Notes under the pieces: model-generated
Seen by the model: the letters and a program-made list of their open reading frames with translations, nothing else
Told to the model about the DNA's origin: nothing
Databases searched by the model: none
In this document: one piece after another, positions 8,987 through 17,206 of the stretch
How positions within the stretch are numbered: the first letter of the stretch is position 1
How the letters are laid out: each line of letters begins with the position of its first letter
Assembly: GCA_013041835.1 (NCBI GenBank)
Contig: JABDRH010000527.1
Location: 1-20,207 of the forward strand
Reading direction: 5' to 3'
Source: Desulfatitalea sp.
GTDB taxonomy: Bacteria > Desulfobacterota > Desulfobacteria > Desulfobacterales > Desulfosarcinaceae
Length of the DNA: 20,207 nucleotides
Translations under genes and position numbers: made by a program

Positions 8987-9030
8987 CCCTGGTTGGCGTT
9001 ATGACGTATTCGTCATAACGCCAACCAGGG
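8987..9030. promoter_or_regulatory. Perfect 20-bp inverted repeat, candidate ModE-type operator
   Basis: Arms at 8987-9006 and 9011-9030 are perfect reverse complements around a TATT centre. The core reads CGTTAT, 12 bases, ATAACG, the half-sites and spacing I recall for ModE operators (CGnTAT and ATAACG 12 apart). It covers the predicted transcription start, as the ModE site does at E. coli modA, and a ModE-type regulator gene ends this operon. Alternatively, on the minus strand the hairpin is followed by seven U, the form of a leftward intrinsic terminator, or it may act as a 5' leader hairpin. The repeat is certain; the function is inferred. Confidence 0.6.
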
Positions 9031-9071
9031 TGCTCAGGCCACGGATATTTGGGCAATCAGGGTGATCCGCA

Positions 9072-10775
9072 ATGAAACTGTTTCCACCTGGAAAAACTGA
9101 ATCAAAAGCAAATGTCCTTGCGCCTGCAAGAGCCATCACCATATCATCGTACACATACGATGACTATTTGGATCTTATCAAATCGTTCCACGGTCATATT
9201 GCTCCCGGCCTGATAATGGGCGGCATCATGGTGGATATCGCCTTAAAAAAAATTCCGCCCGATATTCTGTTTGATGCCATCTGCGAAACGCACAATTGTT
9301 TGCCGGATGCAGTACAACTGCTCACGCCATGCACCATTGGAAATGGCTGGTTGACCCTATTGCCTATCGGCCGCTTTGCACTCACTTTTTATGATAAATA
9401 CAACGGGCACGGTGTTCGAGTTTATGTGAGTCCCAAAGCCGTGGCGCGATGGGACGCCATCAATTCCTGGTTTTTTAAGCTGAAACCCAAAAAAGACCAG
9501 GATACCGATCGCTTAATGGATGAAATCAGGTTGGCGGGGCCGGATCTTTATCAGGATGAAAAAATACGCATCAAGCCGGACTATTTGAAAAAGAGAAGTA
9601 TGGGAACAATCGCCGTTTGCCCCATCTGCTCGGAAGCGTATCCGGCAAAACATGGTAGAATATGCAGTGCGTGTCAAGGAAACGTCCCTTATCTGAGTCA
9701 GCCAAAAGCAGACGCAGGGGATGTATTTGCATATGCTGAATGCATCCCCAAAATAGCCGTTGCCGAAAGCAAGGGGGCAACGGCGCTGCATGACATGACC
9801 CAAATTAAACCCGGCCGGCAAAAAGGACCGGCCATCCGGCAAGGCCAAACCATTACGGCCGGAGATATTTGCCGACTGCAGCAAATGGGTCGGCAGCATG
9901 TTTTCATTCAAGACCATCAGCGCATCTCCGAGGACAATCTTCATGAAAATGATGTGGCCAAAGCTTTTGCTGCAGTCATGGCCGGAGATGGCGTTGCCTA
10001 CACAAGCGAACCTTCAGAAGGGAAAATCGATTTTGTCGCCGAAAGAAGCGGCCTTCTCCTGATTGACAAGGCCCGGCTCGAAGCTTTCAATTTGGTGCCG
10101 GGCGTGATGTGCGCTACTCGGAAGAACTATTCCATCGTTAAGAGAAATAGAAAATTGGGTGGCACCAGAGCAATTCCCTTGTATTTACCGAAGAATGAAT
10201 TTTTAAAGGCCATGGATGTGCTTGACGGTTCCCCCCTTTTAAGGGTGCTTGCCTTGAGAAAAGCGAAAATCGGTTTATTGGTGACAGGGACCGAGGTCTT
10301 TCAGGGATTGGTCGAAGATCAGTTCATTCCCATCATCTCCAGGAAAGTGACAAAATTAGGGTGCCAAATTGTAAGGTCTCTTATCGTGCCGGATGACCGT
10401 GAAGCCATTCATGAAAGCGTTCTTGATGTCATCGATTCGGGTGCGGATTTGATCGTCACTACCGCCGGGCTTTCCGTCGATCCGGATGATGTGACGCGGT
10501 TAGGATTAATCGATGCCGGAGCCACCGATCTTTTATATGGCATGCCGGTATTGCCTGGGGCGATGACGCTGCTGGCCAACATCGGTAAAATCCAAATTGT
10601 CGGTGTTCCGGCATGTGCGCTTTACTATCAAACGACAAGTTTGGATTTACTCCTACCCAGGCTTTTAGCAGGGCTTCATATTACCCGTCAGGATTTGGCA
10701 CGCTTCGGCAATGGCGCATTTTGTTGGGGGTGTAAACAATGTACTTTCCCAAAATGTGCTTTCGGAAAAGACTAA
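9072..10775 (+). CDS. FmdE domain fused to a MoeA-like molybdopterin-binding domain
   Basis: 567 residues, no signal peptide. Residues ~28-205 match the FmdE family (named from formylmethanofuran dehydrogenase subunit E): FHGHIAPGLIMGG at 39-51, then ETHNCLPDAVQ and PCTIGNGWL with C76, D79, C87 and N91, then a zinc ribbon with C183, C186, C198 and C201. From ~212 it resembles MoeA/MogA-type proteins; ~396-545 is the molybdopterin-binding fold, with LVTGTEVFQG and TTAGLSVDPDD (463-473) in place of the usual TTGG-S-x-G-x-x-D. The last 17 residues carry C551, C554, C557 and C562 (C-x2-C-x2-C-x4-C), probably metal or Fe-S binding. A role in Mo/W cofactor handling for the formate dehydrogenase 58 bases downstream is inferred. 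It has AGGGTGAT about eight bases before the ATG. It could instead be a cofactor sensor. Confidence 0.82.
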   Translation: MKLFPPGKTESKANVLAPARAITISSYTYDDYLDLIKSFHGHIAPGLIMGGIMVDIALKKIPPDILFDAICETHNCLPDAVQLLTPCTIGNGWLTLLPIGRFALTFYDKYNGHGVRVYVSPKAVARWDAINSWFFKLKPKKDQDTDRLMDEIRLAGPDLYQDEKIRIKPDYLKKRSMGTIAVCPICSEAYPAKHGRICSACQGNVPYLSQPKADAGDVFAYAECIPKIAVAESKGATALHDMTQIKPGRQKGPAIRQGQTITAGDICRLQQMGRQHVFIQDHQRISEDNLHENDVAKAFAAVMAGDGVAYTSEPSEGKIDFVAERSGLLLIDKARLEAFNLVPGVMCATRKNYSIVKRNRKLGGTRAIPLYLPKNEFLKAMDVLDGSPLLRVLALRKAKIGLLVTGTEVFQGLVEDQFIPIISRKVTKLGCQIVRSLIVPDDREAIHESVLDVIDSGADLIVTTAGLSVDPDDVTRLGLIDAGATDLLYGMPVLPGAMTLLANIGKIQIVGVPACALYYQTTSLDLLLPRLLAGLHITRQDLARFGNGAFCWGCKQCTFPKCAFGKD

Positions 10776-10816
10776 ACCCCCAATGTGCGACGTTGGGGGT
10801 TATGTACCATTTTTTT
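10775..10816 (+). terminator. Intercistronic hairpin plus T7, possible attenuator or processing site
   Basis: AACCCCCAA (10775-10783) pairs with TTGGGGGTT (10793-10801); the stem can extend inward to 12 bp with a GCG loop and one G-U pair. It starts on the last base of the fusion gene's stop codon. T7 lies at 10810-10816, eight bases past the stem, farther than in a classic terminator. Partial termination or mRNA stabilisation before the formate dehydrogenase gene is plausible. Confidence 0.45.
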
Positions 10817-10833
10817 AAATAGAGGAGCACGAG

Positions 10834-13614
10834 ATGTCGGAAAATCAAATCTTCATCAACGGAAACCCATTCTTTTTCAAAGAAGGGCAAACCATCCTTG
10901 AGGTAGCCAGTGAGCAGCGTATTGATATACCGACATTATGTTTTTTAAAAGACGCCATTCCCACCGGTGCCTGCAGGATATGTGTCGTTGAAGTGAAAGG
11001 GGCCAGAAATCTCGTGCCGGCCTGCTCAACGCCTGCTACCCGCAACATGGACGTGTCAACCGAATCGCCGCGGGTAATCGAATCCAGGAGATTGACGCTT
11101 GAACTGCTGCTGGCGTCCGGCAACCATAATTGCGCCATTGGATCCTCGGACGAAAAAGATTGGACGGCTTTTCAACTCGGCGCGCAAGCGCACGATGATC
11201 ATGAACAGCTCTGCCCAGCGTGGGGTGATTGCCGGTTGCAGGACCTTGCCTATCGTTATCAAGTCAAGGGGGGGCAGTTCGATAGGGTTGAATGCAAGCA
11301 TCCCACCGAAACCGTAAACCCGTTGATCATGCGTGATTTTTCAAGATGTATCCTTTGCGGCCGGTGCGTTCAGGCGTGTAACGAGATCCAGGTCAACCAG
11401 GCCATAAGCTTTGGGTATAGGGGGGTGGATACTAAAATTGTCGCTGGTGGCGACCGGGCTTTGGTCAATTCAGCGTGCGTTTTTTGCGGTGAATGCGTGC
11501 AGGCCTGCCCGGTAGGTGCTTTGGTTGAAAAAAAATCAAGATTTGCAGCACGCCCCTGGGAAACCCGGAAAATACGGACAACCTGCCCCTACTGTGGTGT
11601 CGGTTGCCAGTTGTGGTTGCATGTGAAAGATGAAAAAATTGTTAAAGTCACGGGGGTGGAAAACGGCGCGCCCAACCAGGGACGGCTTTGTGTCAAAGGA
11701 CGCTTCGGATTCGATTTCATCTATTCGGAAGAACGGCTGAAAACGCCTTTGATCCGGGAGAACGGGCGTTTTCGTGAAGCCGGATGGGATGAAGCCCTGG
11801 ATTTGGTATCCGATACCTTCAAGGCCATTATCGCCAAGCATGGTTCGGATGCGGTTGCCGGTGTCAGTTGCGCCCGCAGCATCAACGAAGACTCCTACCA
11901 AATGCAAAAACTCTTCCGGGCGGTGTTTAAAACAAACAATATCGACCATTGCGCCCGTACTTGACATGCCCCAACCGTCGCCGGGCTGGCGGCATCATTC
12001 GGATCAGGCGCTATGACCAATTCTTTCAATGAATTTGCAAAAGCAAAAATGTTTTTTGTTATCGGATCAAACATGACTGAAGCGCATCCCGTGGCAGCCA
12101 CGTTTGTAAAAAATGCGGTGCGCAACGGCGCGAAATTAATCGTGGCCGATCCACGCAAACATCGGCTCGTGGATTTTGCCGATCTGCATTTGCCCCTTTA
12201 CGTCGGGAGCGATATCGCGTTGTTAAATGGTATCATGCATGTGCTGATCAAAGAAGACCTGTATGACCATCAATTCGTAGAATCGTGCACTGTCGGCTTT
12301 GAAGCATTGAAAGAGACGGTCATGGCCTATGCGCCGGAACGGGCATGTGAGATTTGCGGGATTTGCCCCGATGCCATTCGGGAAGTCGCCAGGCTTTTGG
12401 CATCCGTTAAACCGGTCATGGTATGTTATACGTTAGGCATTACCGAGCATACCTGCGGCAAAAACAATGTCATGTCCATTGCCAATCTTCAGATGTTGCT
12501 GGGCAACATGGGCGTTGAGTACGGCGGAGTCAATCCGCTAAGAGGCCAAAATAACGTTCAGGGAGCCTGCGACATGGGGGCGCTGCCCAATGTGTTTAAC
12601 GGCTACCAAGCAGTGACGGACGCCGATGCTCGCCAAAAATTTGAACGTGCATGGAATACCACGGCGCTTCCCGATAAAAACGGCCTGATGATTCCGCAAA
12701 TGATGGAACATCTTGTCACCGGAAAAGTAAAAGGCTTTTACATTTTCGGAGAAAACCTGGCCAACACGGAACCCGACATCAAAAAGGTCGAGCATGAACT
12801 CAAAACCGCTGAATTTTTGGTATGTCAGGATATCTTTCCAAACGAAACCACGCGTTTTGCCCATGTCATCCTGCCTGCCGCGGCATGGAGTGAAAACGAC
12901 GGCACATTTACCAACAGCGAACGCCGCGTCAATCGGGTGCGAACCGCAAGCCCTGCTCCGGGCGTGGCCAAACCCAACTGGTGGATCTTCAAACAGATCG
13001 CTGAAAGATGGGGCCATGACTGGCCGTCGAACAGCGCCCGGGAAATATGGGACAATGAAATTTCGGTATTAAGTCCAAGCCTTGCCGGTATCAACTATGA
13101 TCGGATAGCCGATGATGGTTTGCAGTGGCCTTGCCCGACAACGGACCATCCGGGTACCTGTTTTTTGCATCAGAATGGAGAATTTACTTGTGGATTGGGT
13201 CAGTTCAATCCCGTGGAGTGGACACCACCGGCCGAAGTGCCCGACAAAGATTATCCTTATGTGTTATCCACCGGCAGAAGACTTTACCACTATCATACCC
13301 GTACCCAGACGGGGCGTTGTGAAGGTCTGAATGATCTTCTGAGCGAGGAGACCGCTGATATTTCAATGGCAGATGCAGAAGCGATGCAAATTTCCGATCA
13401 GGAAATGATCACGGTGAAGTCACGTCGCGGTTCGGTTCAGGTTAGAGCGCGTATTACGGAAGAGGTGCCATCCGGCATGGTATGGATGGCGTTTCATTTT
13501 CGTGAAGGAAACGCCAACTGGCTGACCCATCCCGCTTTTGACCCGGATACCTTAACGGCGGAGTACAAAGCCTGTGCCGTTGCCATCGAAAAAATGAGCC
13601 CCAATGCTGGATAA
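10834..13614 (+). CDS. fdhA: Selenocysteine-containing formate dehydrogenase catalytic subunit (UGA at 11962-11964 read as Sec)
   Basis: Oxidises formate to CO2 (or the reverse) at a Mo/W-bis-MGD centre. One frame of 926 residues runs through a TGA, codon 377, placed in HCART-U-HAPTVAGL, the active-site position where formate dehydrogenases carry Sec or Cys; homology continues without a break on both sides. Domains: NuoG-like [2Fe-2S] (C36, C47, C50, C64); a His-Cys3 cluster region (H98, C100, C127, C133) with an unusual spacer; two 4Fe-4S motifs (C172/175/178/182 and C215/218/221/225); the catalytic 4Fe-4S (C251, C254, C258, C286) with K288; then the molybdopterin domains, ending in the dinucleotide-binding fold (YVLSTGRRLYHYHTRT onward). 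GAGGAG precedes the ATG. No NAD-binding NuoF/E-type partner is in the window, so the electron acceptor is unknown. The ModE-type gene overlaps its last 11 bases. Reading it as two ORFs (10834-11964, 12013-13614) would be wrong. Confidence 0.95.
11962..11993 (+). promoter_or_regulatory. Sec UGA codon and SECIS-like hairpin
   Basis: After the TGA, 12 bases lead to a hairpin: GTCGCC (11977-11982) pairs with GGCGGC (11988-11993), one U-G pair, around loop GGGCT. The distance and the GG-containing loop resemble the E. coli fdhF SECIS element (11 bases, loop GGUCU), the binding site of SelB. It lies wholly inside the coding frame, as bacterial SECIS elements do. Confidence 0.8.
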
Positions 13615-14089
13615 AAAAAAGGGCCGAAAGAAAAGAATTGATAAGGGTGCTTCTTTTGGGGGTGCTGAAACACCATCGGCAAAGGGTCCGTTGCTGAGCC
13701 GCTCAAAAGTCTGGATTCAAGACGAACACGGCAACGTAGTTTTCGGCTCCGGACGGCTAAAAATATTAAAAGCCATCAAGGAAAAGGGGTCGATCAATGC
13801 GGCGGCAAAAGAGCTCGGCATCGGATACCGGGCGGTATGGGCCAGAATCGACGCCACGGAGAAACGTTTGGGCAAAAAACTATTGCAGAAACAAAGTGGC
13901 GGCACGGCCGGTGGCGGGTCGCAATTGACACCACTGGCGGAGACGCTGATCGAAAAATTTGGTGAAATTCAAAACCGCATTGAAGCTGCAACCGATGTGT
14001 TGATGAAAAAGGAGTTGGGCGTTCAGCTCGACGTCGGTAACCCGTGTCGTGCAAACTATACGCATGACGTTTGGAATAATGAAATCTGA
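13604..14089 (+). CDS. ModE-type winged-helix regulator lacking molybdate-binding domains
   Basis: 161 residues. A basic, low-complexity N-terminus (KKKGRKKR) precedes a ModE N-terminal domain (~32-135): SKVWIQDEHGNVVFGSGRLKIL, helix-turn-helix GSINAAAKELGIGYRAVWARID (~62-83) and the glycine-rich wing GGTAGGGSQLTPLAETLIEKF. Full ModE (~260 residues) carries two Mop/TOBE molybdate-binding domains after this; here only ~25 residues remain, so molybdate sensing, if any, must work differently. Its start overlaps the end of the formate dehydrogenase gene by 11 bases, with no clear ribosome site of its own, which points to translational coupling. It probably binds DNA near molybdenum-enzyme genes; the palindrome at 8987-9030 is the best local target. 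The operon promoter would then make it autoregulated. Confidence 0.85.
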   Translation: MLDKKKGRKKRIDKGASFGGAETPSAKGPLLSRSKVWIQDEHGNVVFGSGRLKILKAIKEKGSINAAAKELGIGYRAVWARIDATEKRLGKKLLQKQSGGTAGGGSQLTPLAETLIEKFGEIQNRIEAATDVLMKKELGVQLDVGNPCRANYTHDVWNNEI

Positions 14090-14141
14090 TTACACCTGCT
14101 TTTGATGGATACATATCGAAATTAACGTTTGTAATGACGGC

Positions 14142-14681
14142 ATGATTCGCATCCCGGAAGGTGCAGCGCCAGACTTCAAGAACAAGTCCTTCGGCATCAG
14201 TGCAGTTGTTGAGATTCCCGAAAACGGGGCTGAAGGTGTATTGATGACGTTAGGAGGCCGTTTTGCAGGCCTTGGTCTATACCTGCTTAAAGGGCGGCCC
14301 GTTTTTCATTACAACCTTTGCGGCGTAGAGCGTTACACGGTAGCAGGAAAAGAAAAACTGCCACCGGGCAAACATGCCGTCGCGGTGGATTTTAACTATG
14401 ATGGCGGAGGCGTCGGCAAGGGCGGGAAGGCGACATTGACGGTTGATGGAAAGGATGTTGCAAGCAAAAAACTGCCGCAAACGATCGCCTTTCGAATGTC
14501 TCTTGACGAAACCCTGGATATTGGAGAGGATACCGGCACGCCAGTAAGCGAAGATTATAAAGTGCCGTTCCATTTCACCGGAAAACTGGAAAAAGTGAAT
14601 ATCAAGATTGCCGAGGGAAAACTGACTGAAAAGCAGCTTCGACAATACCGTGAAGGTCTGCTGAAAAGTGTGTTGAAATAA
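14142..14681 (+). pseudogene. Arylsulfatase C-terminal remnant (catalytic domain missing)
   Basis: The 179-residue frame matches the C-terminal domain of arylsulfatases: MIRIPEGAAPDFKNKS at the start, then GAEGVLMTLGGRFAGLGLYL, FHYNLCGVERYTV and LDETLDIGEDTGTPVSEDY. These segments normally follow a ~350-residue catalytic domain with a C/S-x-P-S-R formylglycine motif, which is absent here. Upstream in the same frame a stop occurs at about 14104 and the 12 codons between do not look like sulfatase. No ribosome site precedes the ATG at 14142. The frame is intact to its stop, so loss of the 5' part may be recent, or a short protein may still be made. It lies 52 bases after the ModE-type gene. Sulfatases in this setting act on organic sulfate esters; this fragment cannot. 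Confidence 0.65.
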
Positions 14682-14725
14682 AAAAAAGTAAGTCATACGC
14701 TGTTTTCCCAATTCTATTATGAATC

Positions 14726-14765
14726 AAAACAGGCCGGACACGACATGCCGTGTTCGGCCTGTTTT
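14726..14765. terminator. Bidirectional rho-independent terminator
   Basis: AAAACAGGCCG-GACACG (14726-14742) pairs with CGTGT-TCGGCCTGTTTT (14749-14765): a 17-bp stem with one G-T pair and a 6-base loop. The A4 and T4 ends give a short U tract in both directions. It sits between the sulfatase remnant (plus) and the AsmA-like gene (minus), which converge. Confidence 0.8.
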
Positions 14766-14845
14766 AGATGGGATATGCCAGTAGCACGGGTGTTCAATGT
14801 GCGTCGCATGTAAGACCGCATATTTTGAAGATAGAACTTTAAGGT

Positions 14846-17206
14846 TTAATCGGTCATCGGCGGACAGGGCATTTGGCGCAATGCTTCCCGTGCCTGCTTG
14901 ATCGCCGCTTCGTGGCGGGCAGGGATATTGGCATCCCATTTTCGTATCATTTTATCGCCCTTCACATCAGATACAGAATCGTGCAATCCGTCGCCGACAG
15001 CCGAGCCTGTGTCTTTGACGGTGTTCAAGGCGGCGGCCATCGTTCCCTCGGTGGTTCCCACAAACCCGTCTTCGACCTTATCCTTGTCCAATGTCACCAG
15101 GCCGGCGCTGGTCTTAAGAATGCTCTTGCCGAGATTGGCGGTCATCTTCCATGCGCCGGAACCGAACTCTTTGGCCGTGTCGATGCTGCTCTCGGCAATG
15201 TCCACGCCGGCATGCAGCGCTCCTTTGCTCAGATTGAAAACGCCGCCGGACAGGCGGCCCAGCGCTCCGGCCATAATCGGTCCAAGCTTTATCTCTGGAT
15301 CATCCAGCGGACCGTGTACTTTTATTCCTTCATAATTGATGCCGCGGTCAGACAATGCAGCGGCTGTGAGATGAATCGCCCGCCGGTTCAATGCCAATTG
15401 CAAATCGGCATCAAAGCCTGAAGCGCCCAGGGAGGTGCGCGTGGCCGGGGGCACAAGACCCCCTAACGTGTCCAGCTTAAGGCCGGTCAGGCGGATTTGG
15501 GTATTGACCAGCGGCATTCCGCCACCCAACGAACCCATACTGGAAAAACTATCAAAATAGGCGGTAGGCAGATGACCGGGCTGGTTCAATTCAAAGGAAA
15601 GTTCGGCCGATCCGGGGGGGGCATCCGACTTTTTTTCGAAAAGGCGCAATTGTTTGACCGCCAGCGCCATGTTGGTCAGCGTGAGGATCAACGGAGTCTT
15701 CTCCATGGCTGCATTGTAATAGCGCATGGCGCCCATTTCCATCTCGATGGTCTCGAAACGAATGGCTGGCAGATCAGCTCGCGTTTGAGAATGCGGCGCC
15801 GTTTGTTCTTCCAACGGCGCTGCGTTGTCTTCGCTTTTTGGTTCATCATTGCCAAACAACGCCAGTTTCAATTGCTTCAGGTTGGAGATACCGTCGTCAG
15901 GCACAATCCATGTCGCGCTCGGCGCCTTGACAAGTACCTGGTGGATGACCATTTCAGGCGCCGTCAGGTCCAGCTTGCCCGCTGAAACGGCCAGGTGTGC
16001 AACGGCGGCCAGAGTTGCTTTTTCAAAGCCTGCCGGTTGATCCACCGCCACACCTTGAAGGTCCAATTGGAAATCGTCCAGGGAGATGGCGCGCTTTTTG
16101 ATGTCACCTATCTTCAGGCCGGCGAGGTCGATATTCAGTTCGTTAAATCCCGCCCGCCACGGCGTAGGCGTTGAATCGATATGATTCAGGACTTGAAGAG
16201 CAATGGCGTCGAGCCGAACCGCTTCGAATGTCAGCGTCGGAAAAGCTGATGTGGCATGGGCCGTGTTCTTTTTCGATCCTTGCGCATCAGCATCATTGTC
16301 CTGGTTTGTATCTGCATCACCGGACACCCACAGCGAGGCGATGCGCTGCAGGTTGACATCGCCTTTTTCGTTCTTCTCTATGGATGCGGTCAATTGATTC
16401 AGGATTACCCTGTTCACAGGAAAATTGGAAGCGCCAAGATCGATTCCGGGTGTTGTCAACACGATGTTCTTCACCGTTAGCATGGGATGCCGGCTGAATC
16501 CGGGCGGCTGGTCTACTTTAAAATCCTTAAATACGATCCGGCATTTTCCTGTCGCGATATCGCGTTTCAGCAGATCTTTAAGTTGCAGGTTGTCCATCGC
16601 CATATCGACGCCAAAACCAGCCGCCCACTGTTCGCCGGCCATTTGATCGATCAGGCGGACAGACAAATCTTCGATGCGAAGCGTGTTGACGTGAATGGCG
16701 GGAAGGGATGAGTCTCCTTGCGCCTTGGTTCCATTACCTGCTTGCCTTTTCGCGGATGCCTTATCCGGGCGCGTGAGATTCAACACGCTCAACCGTCCGG
16801 ATGGGTCGCGCACCACCACCAGGGAAAGACCGGTCAGGTGAAGCTGTTCAACGACAATCTCATCGCTGAGAAAAGATCCCGGTTCAACATCCAGGACCGC
16901 CGTTTTTAAAGACAGGACAGGATGTTTTCCAAAACCTTCGGGTGGCCGGACCGTCAGGCCGTCAAGTGCGACCCGCCCCGATTTCAATTGGATGTCGATG
17001 GCGTCAAGGGTGCCCCCTTTTGCCAGAAACCGTTCGAGCGAACGATTGATGAAATGGTGCACAATGGTATCGATATTGGCCGCCACCACTGTCAGGCCGA
17101 TCACGGTGATCAGCAAAACACCAATGGTGATTTTCCACCATCGGCCGCGTGATCCGGTGGCTTTCCCGTTGATAGGTCGCACAAGAATTGAATCAGAGAG
17201 TCCCAA
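14846..17206 (-). CDS. AsmA-like protein, inner-membrane anchored, periplasmic
   Basis: 786 residues. One membrane helix at ~24-44 (WWKITIGVLLITVIGLTVVAA) is followed by a long, probably periplasmic region. Residues ~50-150 have the AsmA/DUF748 style: FINRSLERFLAKGGTLDAIDIQLKSGRVALDGLTVRPPEGFG and VEQLHLTGLSLVVVRDPSGRLSVLNL, and similar 'D...L.G..I..P.GF' units recur near 235-260 and 380-410. The C-terminus (LNRRAIHLTAAAL, IKVHGPLDDPEIKLGP) also fits AsmA-like proteins, which bridge the periplasm and are linked to lipid or outer-membrane homeostasis. There is no ATG near the start; TTG at 17206 (upstream in-frame TAG two codons before) is the first usable start and keeps the membrane helix; GTG at 17182 is an alternative. 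Function not known in detail. Confidence 0.78.
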   Translation of the reverse strand: MGLSDSILVRPINGKATGSRGRWWKITIGVLLITVIGLTVVAANIDTIVHHFINRSLERFLAKGGTLDAIDIQLKSGRVALDGLTVRPPEGFGKHPVLSLKTAVLDVEPGSFLSDEIVVEQLHLTGLSLVVVRDPSGRLSVLNLTRPDKASAKRQAGNGTKAQGDSSLPAIHVNTLRIEDLSVRLIDQMAGEQWAAGFGVDMAMDNLQLKDLLKRDIATGKCRIVFKDFKVDQPPGFSRHPMLTVKNIVLTTPGIDLGASNFPVNRVILNQLTASIEKNEKGDVNLQRIASLWVSGDADTNQDNDADAQGSKKNTAHATSAFPTLTFEAVRLDAIALQVLNHIDSTPTPWRAGFNELNIDLAGLKIGDIKKRAISLDDFQLDLQGVAVDQPAGFEKATLAAVAHLAVSAGKLDLTAPEMVIHQVLVKAPSATWIVPDDGISNLKQLKLALFGNDEPKSEDNAAPLEEQTAPHSQTRADLPAIRFETIEMEMGAMRYYNAAMEKTPLILTLTNMALAVKQLRLFEKKSDAPPGSAELSFELNQPGHLPTAYFDSFSSMGSLGGGMPLVNTQIRLTGLKLDTLGGLVPPATRTSLGASGFDADLQLALNRRAIHLTAAALSDRGINYEGIKVHGPLDDPEIKLGPIMAGALGRLSGGVFNLSKGALHAGVDIAESSIDTAKEFGSGAWKMTANLGKSILKTSAGLVTLDKDKVEDGFVGTTEGTMAAALNTVKDTGSAVGDGLHDSVSDVKGDKMIRKWDANIPARHEAAIKQAREALRQMPCPPMTD

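Noticed and set aside
12013..13614. Separate gene for a second formate dehydrogenase fragment starting at ATG 12013
   Set aside because: Homology begins right after the UGA at 11962, in the same frame; the ATG is an internal methionine (GAMTNS) with no ribosome site.
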